From assembly GCA_964036045.1 (NCBI GenBank), contig OZ038400.1, positions 14,815,079 through 14,879,078 of the forward strand: 64,000 nucleotides of DNA. The letters are read 5' to 3'. This DNA comes from Eutreptiella sp. 'Long Island Sound 2002'. Its lineage: Eukaryota; Euglenozoa; Euglenophyceae; Eutreptiales; Eutreptiaceae. Below, piece after piece: positions 47,872 through 58,109 of the stretch (within the stretch, counting starts at the first letter, position 1; each line of letters opens with the position of its first letter). A program made the translations under genes and the position numbers. The notes below the pieces were generated by a model. It was not told where the DNA came from. It saw only the letters and a program-made list of their open reading frames with translations, and did no database searches.

Positions 47872-48403
47872 TGTAAGTGCGGCTAGCCCCATCTGCTCAG
47901 ATTTTCAGACATTCTGCCCAGATTGGCTACATTTTGGTCATTTTCTTTGCTTCGGCGGAATCGCCGCCTCGCAGCTCAGTCTCAGGATATTTCCTATGTA
48001 TTTCTGATATGCCGGATTTGATTCCGCGGTCCATTTCCCGTAAATCCGCCGCGTTCCGCTATTTTAGCTGGAATCGCCATTTGCCGCTGACGCGCGCTCG
48101 CGGGCCAGATCGGCCAAACATTTTTACATAATTGGATTATCTAAATCTTTTCAGACAGTTTTGGACACTCAGATGTATTTAGAATAATTCGCATCAATTT
48201 TCTTCATAGACTGGGATTTTCTGCCGGACCACAATCAGCATGGACCTTGCTTCAGTTGTTGCTGCTCTCGCCTCCGTTGGTGTCCCAGTATTCGGTTCCA
48301 CCCCCAATAGCAACGTTCAGGGAGACTCCTCGCGTGCCTGCCCCACTGGTCTTGCCGGCCGCGAGCCCTCCGGCACCATCAACGACCCAGGGCAGCACTT
48401 TCA
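47872..48403 (+). repeat. 5' LTR of element C2 (532 bp)
   Basis: Starts TGTAAGTGCGGCTAG and ends CACTTTCA. The gag ATG at 48240 is inside it, 164 bases before the end. Confidence 0.95.
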
Positions 48404-51275
48404 TGGTAGCAGAGGCTACCTGAATGTTGTTCCTTTGGTGTCCCAACCACAGCTAGCTCCCCAGTACGGCCCCGTAGACTCCGCCACCTCCGGAGACGTA
48501 ACGATTACGCTGCCGTGGTGCTGTGCGAACGAGGCCTTGAGAGGAATGCCTTGCGCAAGCCCAAATTGCCCAAGAAGGGCACAAATCAGCAGCTGTGGAG
48601 GCCCAGATTACAATCAAGATCCCAGTCGAAATTGGCCATCAAGCAGCTGGAATCTCCCAGCCTACGCCGATGGCAACGCTCCGGTGGAGCTTACGGACCT
48701 GGCAGGTACTAATACTCCTTACCAATGTCCACATTTTGAGACCATCGACGCCGACATTGACGACATTGAGATGGGTGGTCCAGGTGAGGTACCTACCTAT
48801 AATCGACCAGCCAATTGGGCACAATGGGACAACCATTTGTCTTCAGAAGTGACCCGTAACCTTGAGGCGCTTGAGGCCCTTTGTCTATTAGCCACGTCTA
48901 AGCTGATAGGACAAGAAAGAATCGCCTCTGATTTTTTATTCGAATATTTTTTCCTTCTTCAAGAAGAAATTAATACCAGGATGTGGTGGTGTTCTCAAGA
49001 AGATGAATCTTTTGCCATTTTTTTGCAGATCTGGGAGGCAAGCCCCTTCCCGAAGGAGAAGACCAAGGCACCTGTTGCCGGGCCCTCCGCCCCTCATCCC
49101 TCTGTTTCCATCCGCGACGATCTAGCCGCCGCGGTTGAGGAAGGAATTTTAGAGGCAGCCAGGCAGGCAAGCCTGGAAATTAGGGCTGAAGGAGCTCCCC
49201 AAGTGGACTCCTGGCTGCGAACCACTGAGATTAGCGGTCCGACAGCCTGCTCAGGCCCTTCAGGACACGGTATGTACTGTCCTGCCGACTGCTCTTGCAG
49301 ATTACAGCGAGATACTGAGCTCCAATTGCTCAAAGATCAAATGCAACTCATCATTCAGACGCTTGGAATTAAAGATCTTTTCAGGACACACATGCGGTCT
49401 GAGGGCGCATCATCGGTGGAACAAACAACAGAACCGTCGGAGGAGGCGACAGAAATTTTTTCGATTGCTCCTTCGGTGGACTCTAAGACCACCGATGCAA
49501 GGATCAGCAGGACTAAGCTAAAGGAAAGGGTTACAATCTCTCGATCTCAGAGTAGGTCGGCGAAGGCTAGGACTGAGGCTCAGAATGCCAAACGAACTGC
49601 CTCCCGTACTGCCCTTCCTGCTGCTGATTCCAATGCATTAGCCCAGATGTTGCTCGCCCAGACCCTCGCCGGAGCTGGTGTGGCTAATGATGCTGCCAAG
49701 GTGTCTGCCATTACGGCCGGTGTTGGGCTGGATTCACTCCCTAATCCTACCTCATTGCGACTTCGTCAGGTTGCCAAGCAACCGAAGTATAATGGGAACC
49801 CCAGACGTTGGCCTCAGTTCCAACGGGAATTTAAATTGTGGGTTAAGACTCAAAAGCTCCAGGATGATCAGTTCCTGATGGCCCTCTTGGACTGCCTTGA
49901 GGGAGCGCCGGCCAATACTTGGCTCAGGACCTGGAGTGATCGTGAGGATTCAAGTTCCCCCCTTACCTTTGATGAGGTGTGGGAACAGTTGGAGGTACGT
50001 GGATCCCGGCTGCCAGAGGACCATTACCACCAGATGTTGAAGAATTTTCCTTCGTTCTCGCGATTAATCTTGCACGAAGTGCAAGACAAGAGACAGTGCT
50101 TCTGGAATCTAGTGGAAGAATCTGAACATTCAGGCGAAAAATTTTCTAGTGCCGAGCTGAAAAATCTGATTTTTGACAAGATCCCCTCCGAAACAGCCGC
50201 CACCCTTCGGAATAAACAGTCCGAAGAAAAGGTCAAGACCTGGTGGGCGGAGGTCGATGGCTTCGATGCCTCGGCCAACAGGTTTTCCGTCAGGGAATCA
50301 CTTCAAAAGTGTTCCCACACGTCGTTTACCAAGGTGAAATTCACTGAAAACACGTGGAAAATCAAGTTTAATGAACACGAGGATCGGGACTTGTTTGTCC
50401 AAGTCCTCAACAGGGGAGTAAGTTTCCACGGCCATCGCCTGAAGGCCAGGAACTGGGTGTTTTCGTTCACCCCGCAGGAACTGTGGGAAGAGGTTGAGCG
50501 GCTCGCTGACGCCGCCAATCAAAATTTCCATGAGGGTCTTGGGGGAAACAAGAATACCCAGCAAAACACCCAAAATGGGGCCCAAAAGGGCAACAAAAAG
50601 GTGAATGACACCCGGAATGTTCAGGAGCATTGTAGCATCTGCCTTCTTTTAGGTTCTACGAACCGAGCTAAGACGCATTCTACTGGTAATCACCGATGGT
50701 CTGCTTACGATCACAAGGTGATTGGTGAAAATGTCAGTAATTCGCAGAATTCAGACAGGAATGACAGACAGGTGCATGGTGCAAAGGGGGGAAAGGGTAA
50801 TCCGACCCCCTCCGGTGGAAACAAAAATACCGGAGGCCCTGGCGGGTCCCAAGGCAAAGGAAATCGGACGCCGTCCGGCTCCGGTGGGCAGCCAAACGGC
50901 CAGACAAGTCCCAATGGCAACGCCGGAGGCGGAAATCGAAATCCAGGCCAAACCCCTCAATCCGGTACAAACAAAGGAAATGCTCCAGGATCACAGGGTA
51001 AGGGTAAGGGAAATCCTTCAGGAACCCCTTTCTCTGGTAAGGGCAGAGGGCGTGGCGACGGTGGTGGCCCATCATCCGGCGGCCGTGGCCGTGGACGTGG
51101 AAAGGGCAACCATCGTGTGGATCAGGTCTCAGGTGCAGATCAGGTGTCCGATGCGGATCGAGATTATGTCGAAAATGCCCTGAATCCAGCAGATGATCCG
51201 TTCCAAGATGAGTGGATCGACGAATCAGGCTGTGTCCACAATGTTAACGCAGCCACTGGAGGTCAGAACGCCTAG
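48240..51275 (+). CDS. gag: Gag of element C2
   Basis: A 1011-codon protein starting in the LTR (MDLASVVAALASVG) and passing through the primer site at about residues 54-58. The first 200 residues are Pro/Ser-rich with Cys clusters (PWCCANEALRGMPCASPNC). A helical region and a Cys patch follow (MYCPADCSCR, about 347). An Arg/Lys/Ser-rich basic segment (420-475) and a capsid-like domain (PKYNGNPRRWPQFQREFKL, from about 515) come next, then a Cys/His cluster (HCSICLLLG, about 798) and a long Gly/Asn/Lys/Arg-rich RNA-binding tail with RGRGRGK. It ends with TAG in frame with pol. Confidence 0.92.
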   Translation: MDLASVVAALASVGVPVFGSTPNSNVQGDSSRACPTGLAGREPSGTINDPGQHFHGSRGYLNVVPLVSQPQLAPQYGPVDSATSGDVTITLPWCCANEALRGMPCASPNCPRRAQISSCGGPDYNQDPSRNWPSSSWNLPAYADGNAPVELTDLAGTNTPYQCPHFETIDADIDDIEMGGPGEVPTYNRPANWAQWDNHLSSEVTRNLEALEALCLLATSKLIGQERIASDFLFEYFFLLQEEINTRMWWCSQEDESFAIFLQIWEASPFPKEKTKAPVAGPSAPHPSVSIRDDLAAAVEEGILEAARQASLEIRAEGAPQVDSWLRTTEISGPTACSGPSGHGMYCPADCSCRLQRDTELQLLKDQMQLIIQTLGIKDLFRTHMRSEGASSVEQTTEPSEEATEIFSIAPSVDSKTTDARISRTKLKERVTISRSQSRSAKARTEAQNAKRTASRTALPAADSNALAQMLLAQTLAGAGVANDAAKVSAITAGVGLDSLPNPTSLRLRQVAKQPKYNGNPRRWPQFQREFKLWVKTQKLQDDQFLMALLDCLEGAPANTWLRTWSDREDSSSPLTFDEVWEQLEVRGSRLPEDHYHQMLKNFPSFSRLILHEVQDKRQCFWNLVEESEHSGEKFSSAELKNLIFDKIPSETAATLRNKQSEEKVKTWWAEVDGFDASANRFSVRESLQKCSHTSFTKVKFTENTWKIKFNEHEDRDLFVQVLNRGVSFHGHRLKARNWVFSFTPQELWEEVERLADAANQNFHEGLGGNKNTQQNTQNGAQKGNKKVNDTRNVQEHCSICLLLGSTNRAKTHSTGNHRWSAYDHKVIGENVSNSQNSDRNDRQVHGAKGGKGNPTPSGGNKNTGGPGGSQGKGNRTPSGSGGQPNGQTSPNGNAGGGNRNPGQTPQSGTNKGNAPGSQGKGKGNPSGTPFSGKGRGRGDGGGPSSGGRGRGRGKGNHRVDQVSGADQVSDADRDYVENALNPADDPFQDEWIDESGCVHNVNAATGGQNA
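48404..48416 (+). promoter_or_regulatory. Primer-binding site for initiator tRNA-Met (C2)
   Basis: TGGTAGCAGAGGC directly after the LTR, identical to copies C1 and B. It is translated within gag as part of HGSRGY. Confidence 0.9.
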
Positions 51276-51310
51276 GGGAGCCACGAAAATCGCCCCTCCC
51301 CAGGCGATTT
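51273..51310 (+). promoter_or_regulatory. Candidate gag-pol stop readthrough signal (C2)
   Basis: TAG at 51273-51275 is the only stop between gag and pol in one frame. Directly after it, GGGAG (51276-51280, extendable by the G of TAG) pairs with CTCCC (51296-51300, extendable to 51301). AAATCGCC (51287-51294) pairs perfectly with GGCGATTT (51303-51310). The two stems interleave as in an H-type pseudoknot; if both form fully the last connector is only one or two bases, so one stem must fray or they alternate. MuLV-type gag-pol readthrough also uses UAG-G plus a pseudoknot. Confidence 0.65.
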
Positions 51311-51404
51311 CAGGCATGATCCCCAGATTCCAGATCGACCATTACTTGATGTAGGGTCGCTTGTCTCCTCTCCCCTGGATCCGGCAGCGGATCCTTCTGT
51401 TGTA

Positions 51405-54400
51405 GTGGACGAGGTTGGTGTACAGTCCAAGCACAGGGCCCGTCAGTTTGTCACAAAGCTGTGGGTCTCTGATTGCAAGGGAAATTTCCATCTCGCCACT
51501 TGTTTGTGTGACAATGGATCAGAGGTAAATCTCCAATCCAATTCATTCTTACCCGACGATTGCGTGTTTGAGTCGCCTCATCCTGTTACCCTCGAGGGAG
51601 TTTCTGGACATTCTCCCGCAGGTGGGCAACGCGGTTGTTATATATCAACTCATTTGGTCGCTCAAGACCTTTGGGAAGAGCAAAATGTGGAAGAGGTTGT
51701 CCTTAAGGATGACTACTTCTATCGTGCCGACATAAAGTATGACCTTTTTTTGGGCCATCCTTGGCTTTGCAAGAACAGGGTAGCGCCCGTAGGTCATCGT
51801 CGTTGTTTTTTGCTGGAGTCAGGTCCCTTGGAGCGTCCTGAATTTCGTTTTTTGCACGCAGGGTTTAAAAGTGCAGAAGAATTTTTGAAGCAAAAGGTTA
51901 CACCAAAATTTGGCGAAGATGTCACCATTGCAGAGGTGAATGGGAGTGCCGATTACTCCCGAGAGTTAGAATGTCTTCGTAGGGACTCCCAGCCACGACG
52001 CCCTTCGCGCTGGCACTCTTCATCCTACAGAGTTGTCGACAAATGGGACGATGCAATTTGTGAATATTTTCATGAACACCATTCCTTTTGGCCACAGTAT
52101 GATGCCTTTGCTAACCGTATGAACAAGCGCTTTGACAAGCACTTTAGCGACGCTTGGACCCAGAAATGGGACAAGAAGTTGTGGATTAATCCTCTGTTTC
52201 ACTTAATCCAGCAGGTCATCCACAAAATCAAGCAAGATAAAACCCAGGCAATTTTAGTTGTGCCCTTGTGGGACGACAAGCCTTGGTTTCAGGAATTACA
52301 AGACATTTGTGTAGATTACATCGAACTTCCCAGGAAGATTAAGCTGTATGCCAGGGACGACACAGGTCCCCTGCCACAGCGGTCCTGGAGTTCGCTTGCA
52401 TTCCTGGTGGATGGAAAGCTTTCTGACTCTAATTCTGCTGATTCTGGTTCTGATTCCTGTGTTGGGTCTGAATCTGAGGTTGAGCGTGGTACTGATGATG
52501 AATCTATTTTTTCTGATTTTTGTCCGTCAGATACCCAAGGTGATTCAACGTCCAATGGATCCGCCTCGTCTCCCTCTTCCCCAATACGATCGACATCGAA
52601 AAGAATCTTCAGTGCACGGGCGAAGAAAAATTCCAAATCGCGCCGCAAATTCAGAGTTTTTTATGAAAAACCCCCTGTGGAAGCTTTCATGGATCCTTTC
52701 GAGGAGCTGGATCACGAAGAGAATCTCTGGGATTTCGACACACGACCCACCTATCTTCAAGAGGCAGTTGATACGGACCTGTTTAGGGACATCCGTAAGA
52801 AGATTCTGCCTGCCAAAGCCGAAGAAGTCGCCAAAGTTTTTTCGACAGTAATTCCTGGCGATCAGGTGGACACCGAATTGTGTTCCAAGTCAAGAGAAAA
52901 GATTTTTGAGGAACGGAAGGACACAACCCTTTCAGGGAAGTTGATCAAAGACCCCCCTGTCCGTGGACAGTTCGGTGAAGCCTTCATCGAGCTTCGTGAA
53001 GGGTACAAGGCAAAAAAACAGCGCCCTTATGAAAATCATGGACACAAACATGAGATACTCAGAAAAATCATCGAGAGAAATCTCAGGGAATTTGGTTGGC
53101 TTGAGGGTTGTATGACCAGCGAATGGTGCTGTGCACCCTTCACAGTCCCGAAGCCACCGCCTGCAGACCAGAACACTATTGATGGTTGGCGAATGGTGGT
53201 TGATTTTCGCAATCTCAACGCCGAAACCAAGGCGGATTCGCACCCCCTGCCCCTCATTGAGGAGGAAATCGCCAAGAGGGCAAGAGGTCGTTTGTTTTCT
53301 GTGCTGGATCTCCGTCACGGCTTTCACCAAATGCCGTTGAGGAAGGACAGCCGACCTCTCACCTGTATGTGCACGCCATGTGGCCCAGTCCAATGGACGG
53401 TCATGCCCATGGGCCTGAAGAACGCCCCCTCATTTGTTCAAAGAATGATGGAGGAGGTGCTTTTTACAGCCCATCCTGAGCTTCGTGCCTTCGTGAGTGT
53501 GTACATAGATGACATAATCATCGCGACGGAAGGGGAGGGACAGACCGAAGCCGAGCTGGTGGCCCTACATGAGAAGCAGCTGAACCAAGTTTTGGACATT
53601 CTTGACGCCAATCAGCTGATTTGTGGGCCAAAGAAGGGAAAATTATTTTTAAAATCAGTCGAATTTTGTGGTTCTCTCCTAGAGAATGGCACCCGACGAC
53701 CCAGTCCAGGGAAGCTCGTCGCTATTCAGAAGTGGAAGCGCCCTGAGACGATCACGGAGTTGAGAGGATTCCTGGGTTGTTGCAATTTTTACCACACTTT
53801 TGTGCCGAATTATGCCAAATTTGCTGCCCCCCTCACTGAATTATTGAAGGTAGGGAGAGATGCGGGCAAGGCAGGTTCAAAGGTTCGTGTCAAGTGGACT
53901 GACGAGTGCGAGGAGGCCTTCCATCACTTGAAGGCGGCCCTCTGTGAAGTCGCCACGTTGCATGTGCCCCAATTTGACCGACCCTTCTACATTAGAACCG
54001 ACGCTTCTAGGTCCGCGATCGGAGCTGTCCTTGAACAGGTTGATGAAGCCACCGGCGATCATTACCCTCTTGCATTTTGGTCTCGGAAGCTAGCCCCACG
54101 CCAAATGCAATGGTCGCCGCGTGAGCAAGAAACGTATGCCATAATTTGCGCTCTAAAAAAGTACCAATCGTGGGTTGGCACCAATCGAGTCGAGGTCCTG
54201 ACGGATCATCGATCTCTGGAGTATTGGGCCACTGAACACATTGATACTGTCGCGAGCCCAGCTGGTCGACGGGCCAGATGGCACGAATTTCTCTCTCTGT
54301 TTGACCTTCATGTGTCGTATTTGCCTGGAAAACACAACACGGTAGCGGATGCTCTGAGCCGATGGGCTTACCCCGCTTCAGAGGGGCTGCAAAGTACCAA

Positions 54401-56519
54401 CATCCATGGTACGGAGCAGGACCGCCATGTAATCATCGAATGGGATCAGGAAGAAAAGAAACTCATTCGACGTGCATGCATGCAATGCGCTGTTAAACAG
54501 CACGCATTACCGTGCCATGACATCACGGCCATCTCAGATCCGGCGCATGCTCATGAGATCTGCACCAAAACACTGAAAGTCGTGGAAAAAGTCACCGATC
54601 CCTCCTCAGGGAGTGTGAAACGGTTTGACTACACCCGACGAGTAAGTCGATTTCGGTTGATCCAGGGCATTAAGCGTCGAGATCCGGCCAACACTCCACC
54701 CCTGCCTAAAGATTCCCTGATAATCTGTGACTGGACGTCCGATTACCTGCAGGATCCCATGTTTAAAGAGGTCTTTGGAAATCTCAAATCCAAAGATGCT
54801 CACAAGGATGGGATTTTTCCTGAGTACTCGTTGGATGGGGGGAAGCTGTGGATGGAGGGTAAATTGTGTGTGCCAGACGCCCTAGCCCCCCAAATGTTAA
54901 ACTGGTGGCATAAATGGGAGTCCCCCCACGCACATGGCCGTCGACTGTGGTCGATGATTAAACATAGGTTGTTTGGCTCACGGCTATACACTCACTGCAT
55001 GAAAGTAGCCGCCGGATGCGCCCAATGTGCTGTCTCGACGCCCCCCAGCGCGAAGAAGCACGGCCATCTGAGGCCTCATCCTATTCCGGAGCGCCTCTTT
55101 AACAGAGTCACCAGTGATTTCTTCTATCTCGGTGAACTCGATGACGAAGAGTGCCATTGGACGAATAAAAAAGTCAATGGTGTGCTCCTTATTCAGTGCC
55201 GTCATTCCGGCTACATTCAAGTGTTGCCTTGCAACATTGAGTCGATGACTGGCAAGGCTGCCGCCAAATGGTGCGCGCAGACCTGGATGGGAGGCTGGGA
55301 CGTCCCATCCGAGGTGGTGACGGATTCAGGCAAAGAGTACACCTCCGAATGGTGGAGAGAATTATGTGCTCGCCTTGGAATCCACCACCTGCGATGTGAA
55401 ATCCACTCGCATCGAGCGCTGCCTGGTGAAAGAGCCGGCCGCTCAATTATAAATATGCTTCGTAAGGAGCTCGCGAGTGAAAAGGATTTCCAGTGGATGG
55501 AAGTTCTCTTCGCATTGCTTCGCCGTTACCACAACACGCCTTTGTATCATGGCCTTTCTCCAAATGAAATTGTCTTTGGACGAAAGAAGTGTTGGTGGAA
55601 CATGCCGTTGAATAATCCTCGCCCCTGTAAAGATGCTTCGCTGTTTTTGGACGACGTCCAACTAGCAGATAAAACTGTCTCTAAATTAATCGAGAAGCAT
55701 CAAGCTGACTGGCTTTGGGTTCAGAATCAAGGTCGAAAAAACCCCCACAATTTTGAAGTCGATGATCGAGTTTGGCTTCGAAAATCCGAAACCACCTTGG
55801 ACGGAGATGACAAGCTTCTTCCCTTGTGGGAGGGGCCATTCGCTGTTACAGCGCGTCTTGGTGAGAACAGGTGGAGGATTCGTGTGGATGTCAGCAGGGA
55901 AATTGACGTTTCGGGCGATCGCCTCAAGAGAGAGATCCCCTCCCCCAAGGATCGGGTTAAACCCCTTTTTTGGACTGCGAAACATTTGTCTGATCGGGTC
56001 ATCGAAGGGGGGAAGTACGAACTCAAGAGGATTGTTGAAGCAAGACGTGACGCCAAGGGCGAATGGGAATTTCTGTGTGAGTGGAGGGGCTTTGATTCCA
56101 GTCACAACAACTGGGAACCAGCCCAATCTTTTGTCCATGGATACACCAAGGGCTTCATCGACTTCCTGAAGAAGCACCCCGAAATTGGTGTACTCCTGAC
56201 AGGTTGTTTGTCGAAACCAGACAGACAAGTGGAGAGCGACGGAAAACGACCTGTGGTGAATCGAGATCCAGCCTTTTACGGCCCTCAGCAGCCACATTCC
56301 AGGGCTGATCCGTCGATCCCCCCTCCTGTGGTCAGGCCAGCCCAGGAGCCAAATGAGGACCAAGCTTCAAGTTCGGCCGCTGATTTGCAGCGCCCAAGCC
56401 GTACGAGGGCCAGGCCAGACAGGTTGGTGGTCACATGTATTCGTGCTTGGCCGAATGGAGGAAGCCATCCTACCACATTCTGCTCAATCCACTGTTCATT
56501 CTTTCTGTTTATGTCATGA
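51405..56519 (+). CDS. pol: Pol of element C2: PR, Dam-like, RT, RNase H, integrase, chromodomain
   Basis: The frame is open from 51276; 51405 is a GTG, so readthrough from gag is the likely route. The protease motif is CLCDNGSEVNL (about residue 34), with Asn in place of Thr/Ser. A Dam-like region (about 209-330) has QYDAFANRMN, LWINPLFHLI and AILVVPLW. RT has WRMVVDFRNLN and VYIDDIII (about 700); RNase H has IRTDASRSAIG. Integrase has catalytic Asp (TSDFFYLG), Asp (VTDSGKEY) and Glu (PGERAGR). A chromodomain (FLCEWRGFDSSHNNWEP) is near 1536-1592, with a Pro/Ser-rich tail. It looks intact. Confidence 0.93.
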   Translation: MDEVGVQSKHRARQFVTKLWVSDCKGNFHLATCLCDNGSEVNLQSNSFLPDDCVFESPHPVTLEGVSGHSPAGGQRGCYISTHLVAQDLWEEQNVEEVVLKDDYFYRADIKYDLFLGHPWLCKNRVAPVGHRRCFLLESGPLERPEFRFLHAGFKSAEEFLKQKVTPKFGEDVTIAEVNGSADYSRELECLRRDSQPRRPSRWHSSSYRVVDKWDDAICEYFHEHHSFWPQYDAFANRMNKRFDKHFSDAWTQKWDKKLWINPLFHLIQQVIHKIKQDKTQAILVVPLWDDKPWFQELQDICVDYIELPRKIKLYARDDTGPLPQRSWSSLAFLVDGKLSDSNSADSGSDSCVGSESEVERGTDDESIFSDFCPSDTQGDSTSNGSASSPSSPIRSTSKRIFSARAKKNSKSRRKFRVFYEKPPVEAFMDPFEELDHEENLWDFDTRPTYLQEAVDTDLFRDIRKKILPAKAEEVAKVFSTVIPGDQVDTELCSKSREKIFEERKDTTLSGKLIKDPPVRGQFGEAFIELREGYKAKKQRPYENHGHKHEILRKIIERNLREFGWLEGCMTSEWCCAPFTVPKPPPADQNTIDGWRMVVDFRNLNAETKADSHPLPLIEEEIAKRARGRLFSVLDLRHGFHQMPLRKDSRPLTCMCTPCGPVQWTVMPMGLKNAPSFVQRMMEEVLFTAHPELRAFVSVYIDDIIIATEGEGQTEAELVALHEKQLNQVLDILDANQLICGPKKGKLFLKSVEFCGSLLENGTRRPSPGKLVAIQKWKRPETITELRGFLGCCNFYHTFVPNYAKFAAPLTELLKVGRDAGKAGSKVRVKWTDECEEAFHHLKAALCEVATLHVPQFDRPFYIRTDASRSAIGAVLEQVDEATGDHYPLAFWSRKLAPRQMQWSPREQETYAIICALKKYQSWVGTNRVEVLTDHRSLEYWATEHIDTVASPAGRRARWHEFLSLFDLHVSYLPGKHNTVADALSRWAYPASEGLQSTNIHGTEQDRHVIIEWDQEEKKLIRRACMQCAVKQHALPCHDITAISDPAHAHEICTKTLKVVEKVTDPSSGSVKRFDYTRRVSRFRLIQGIKRRDPANTPPLPKDSLIICDWTSDYLQDPMFKEVFGNLKSKDAHKDGIFPEYSLDGGKLWMEGKLCVPDALAPQMLNWWHKWESPHAHGRRLWSMIKHRLFGSRLYTHCMKVAAGCAQCAVSTPPSAKKHGHLRPHPIPERLFNRVTSDFFYLGELDDEECHWTNKKVNGVLLIQCRHSGYIQVLPCNIESMTGKAAAKWCAQTWMGGWDVPSEVVTDSGKEYTSEWWRELCARLGIHHLRCEIHSHRALPGERAGRSIINMLRKELASEKDFQWMEVLFALLRRYHNTPLYHGLSPNEIVFGRKKCWWNMPLNNPRPCKDASLFLDDVQLADKTVSKLIEKHQADWLWVQNQGRKNPHNFEVDDRVWLRKSETTLDGDDKLLPLWEGPFAVTARLGENRWRIRVDVSREIDVSGDRLKREIPSPKDRVKPLFWTAKHLSDRVIEGGKYELKRIVEARRDAKGEWEFLCEWRGFDSSHNNWEPAQSFVHGYTKGFIDFLKKHPEIGVLLTGCLSKPDRQVESDGKRPVVNRDPAFYGPQQPHSRADPSIPPPVVRPAQEPNEDQASSSAADLQRPSRTRARPDRLVVTCIRAWPNGGSHPTTFCSIHCSFFLFMS

Positions 56520-58109
56520 TGTGGAGAACTGCGAATGTTTGATAATTTGACGTCAATCAACCAATTTTTCTTTGGTCTCCGTTCGGTAGCGTATCGAAAG
56601 TCGAAAACCGAAAGCCACGGAGTGTGCTGCCGTGTTCAGAAAAAACCAAACTCAGGCTTAATTCAGGCAGATTCGGGGTAATCTTGTCTCTGTTGGTCTG
56701 TGCATCTTTGGAATTTGGCTACTCGTGCAGATGGAAGCAAATGTACATAATCAAAACGCTGGCCAGCGACATTCACCCCTACAGGCACCCCCTGTAGTAC
56801 TGGCTGCACCAGATGCGACGCCAGGAACACAGATCTTACCTTCATTTGCCGTGATGCTGACGCCAAAGTCCAGATTCAGATCCAGGATCCTCAAATTTAC
56901 CTTGAATTTCTCAGGTTTGTCCATCATTCTGCCACTGTTGTGCAAAAGCCAGACGTCAATTATTCAGACAACCTTCACATAGGAGCTCTAGGGACTTCTA
57001 TCAGCCACCTCTGAAGTCCGTAAGCTTCGTTGTATTTTTGGCACACGCCAATGTGAGCTCAATCCGACCTGAAACTGTCGAGAATGGTGAATCCAAGTGT
57101 CTTGTGGGACTCCATCGAAAGATTGGCCTTGTCCAAGGCGATTGACACCGCCGCCACTGTAAATTCGGTGTCTCTCAGTTATATACTGTCAGTAAAGCGC
57201 CTTCAGTGAACCTTCGGCGCGTTACATGCCAAGGATCCAGGGCCAGCATGTCCCATCATGATGCATCATCACATGATCCACATTTTGATAGAATCTGTTT
57301 GATGCTCGCGAACCAACGTGCCGGAAAGCACAATTGAGCTGAATAAACGACAATATATATTAACTTTAGTCTAAACGAAGGTGTTGGTAGTTTCAATTGT
57401 ACACATTCCGCTTCATTTCACCTTCATCTTAGGGAAATTGCTGACATTAGGACAATTTAGATTGATTTCCTTGTCATCTCCTCTCATTCCTCGAAGATCT
57501 GTTTAGATCTAAGTGCACAGAAAAACATCTCTACCTTCAATGGTGCACTTAGGGTCTGTAGACTACATTTGTATTTGTTTTACCGCTCTGTGACTGTTTA
57601 ATCTCCTTCATCTTTGCTCCAAATGAATGCTGAATCTTGTGATCATCCACCAGATGCGCCAAATCTGACGCACATGCTGCACTTTTCAGAACGAGAAAAG
57701 CGGGAATAACTCGATGTAGAGTTCGGCGAGGACACCGTAGCGTGCCCGCGACAGCGAAACTGTGCCAGAGCGCTGAGATGTCACTCCAATTCTTGATCCC
57801 CCCACTCAATCCACCAATAATCTACCTCATTCTCAACCAGTGCATGGTTTGGTATCGATTCTTGATACGTTTACATGCTTTGTACCCTTTAACCTAATGT
57901 TGTACTGCACGGAGGACTGTTCGTCACTTCTCATTCTGTCTCATTTCAGGTTCATCCATCCTGATTCAGTGCCAATTCAGCCCAAATCAGGTCAGATCAA
58001 GCAGATTTCGCCCCATCGAGGCTACATTTCTATTTTTTTTCTGGTACTTACCCGCACTACGTTCTTCGTTGACGTAGCGACACACCCCAGTGTGTTTTTG
58101 GAGGGGGAG
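56520..58109 (+). other. 3' non-coding region of element C2
   Basis: 1.6 kb between the pol stop and the 3' LTR. Only short frames occur (for example an 85-codon one at 56725 and an 86-codon one on the minus strand at 57549), none with recognisable content. It ends with the polypurine tract GGAGGGGGAG. Confidence 0.6.

Noticed and set aside
46156-47886. Frame starting at the ATGA overlap with the LINE ORF2 stop (ATG at 46600)
   Set aside because: Stop-start overlap is attractive for reinitiation, but the frame encodes only Pro/Arg/His low-complexity sequence and misses the Cys/His array, which is in another phase.
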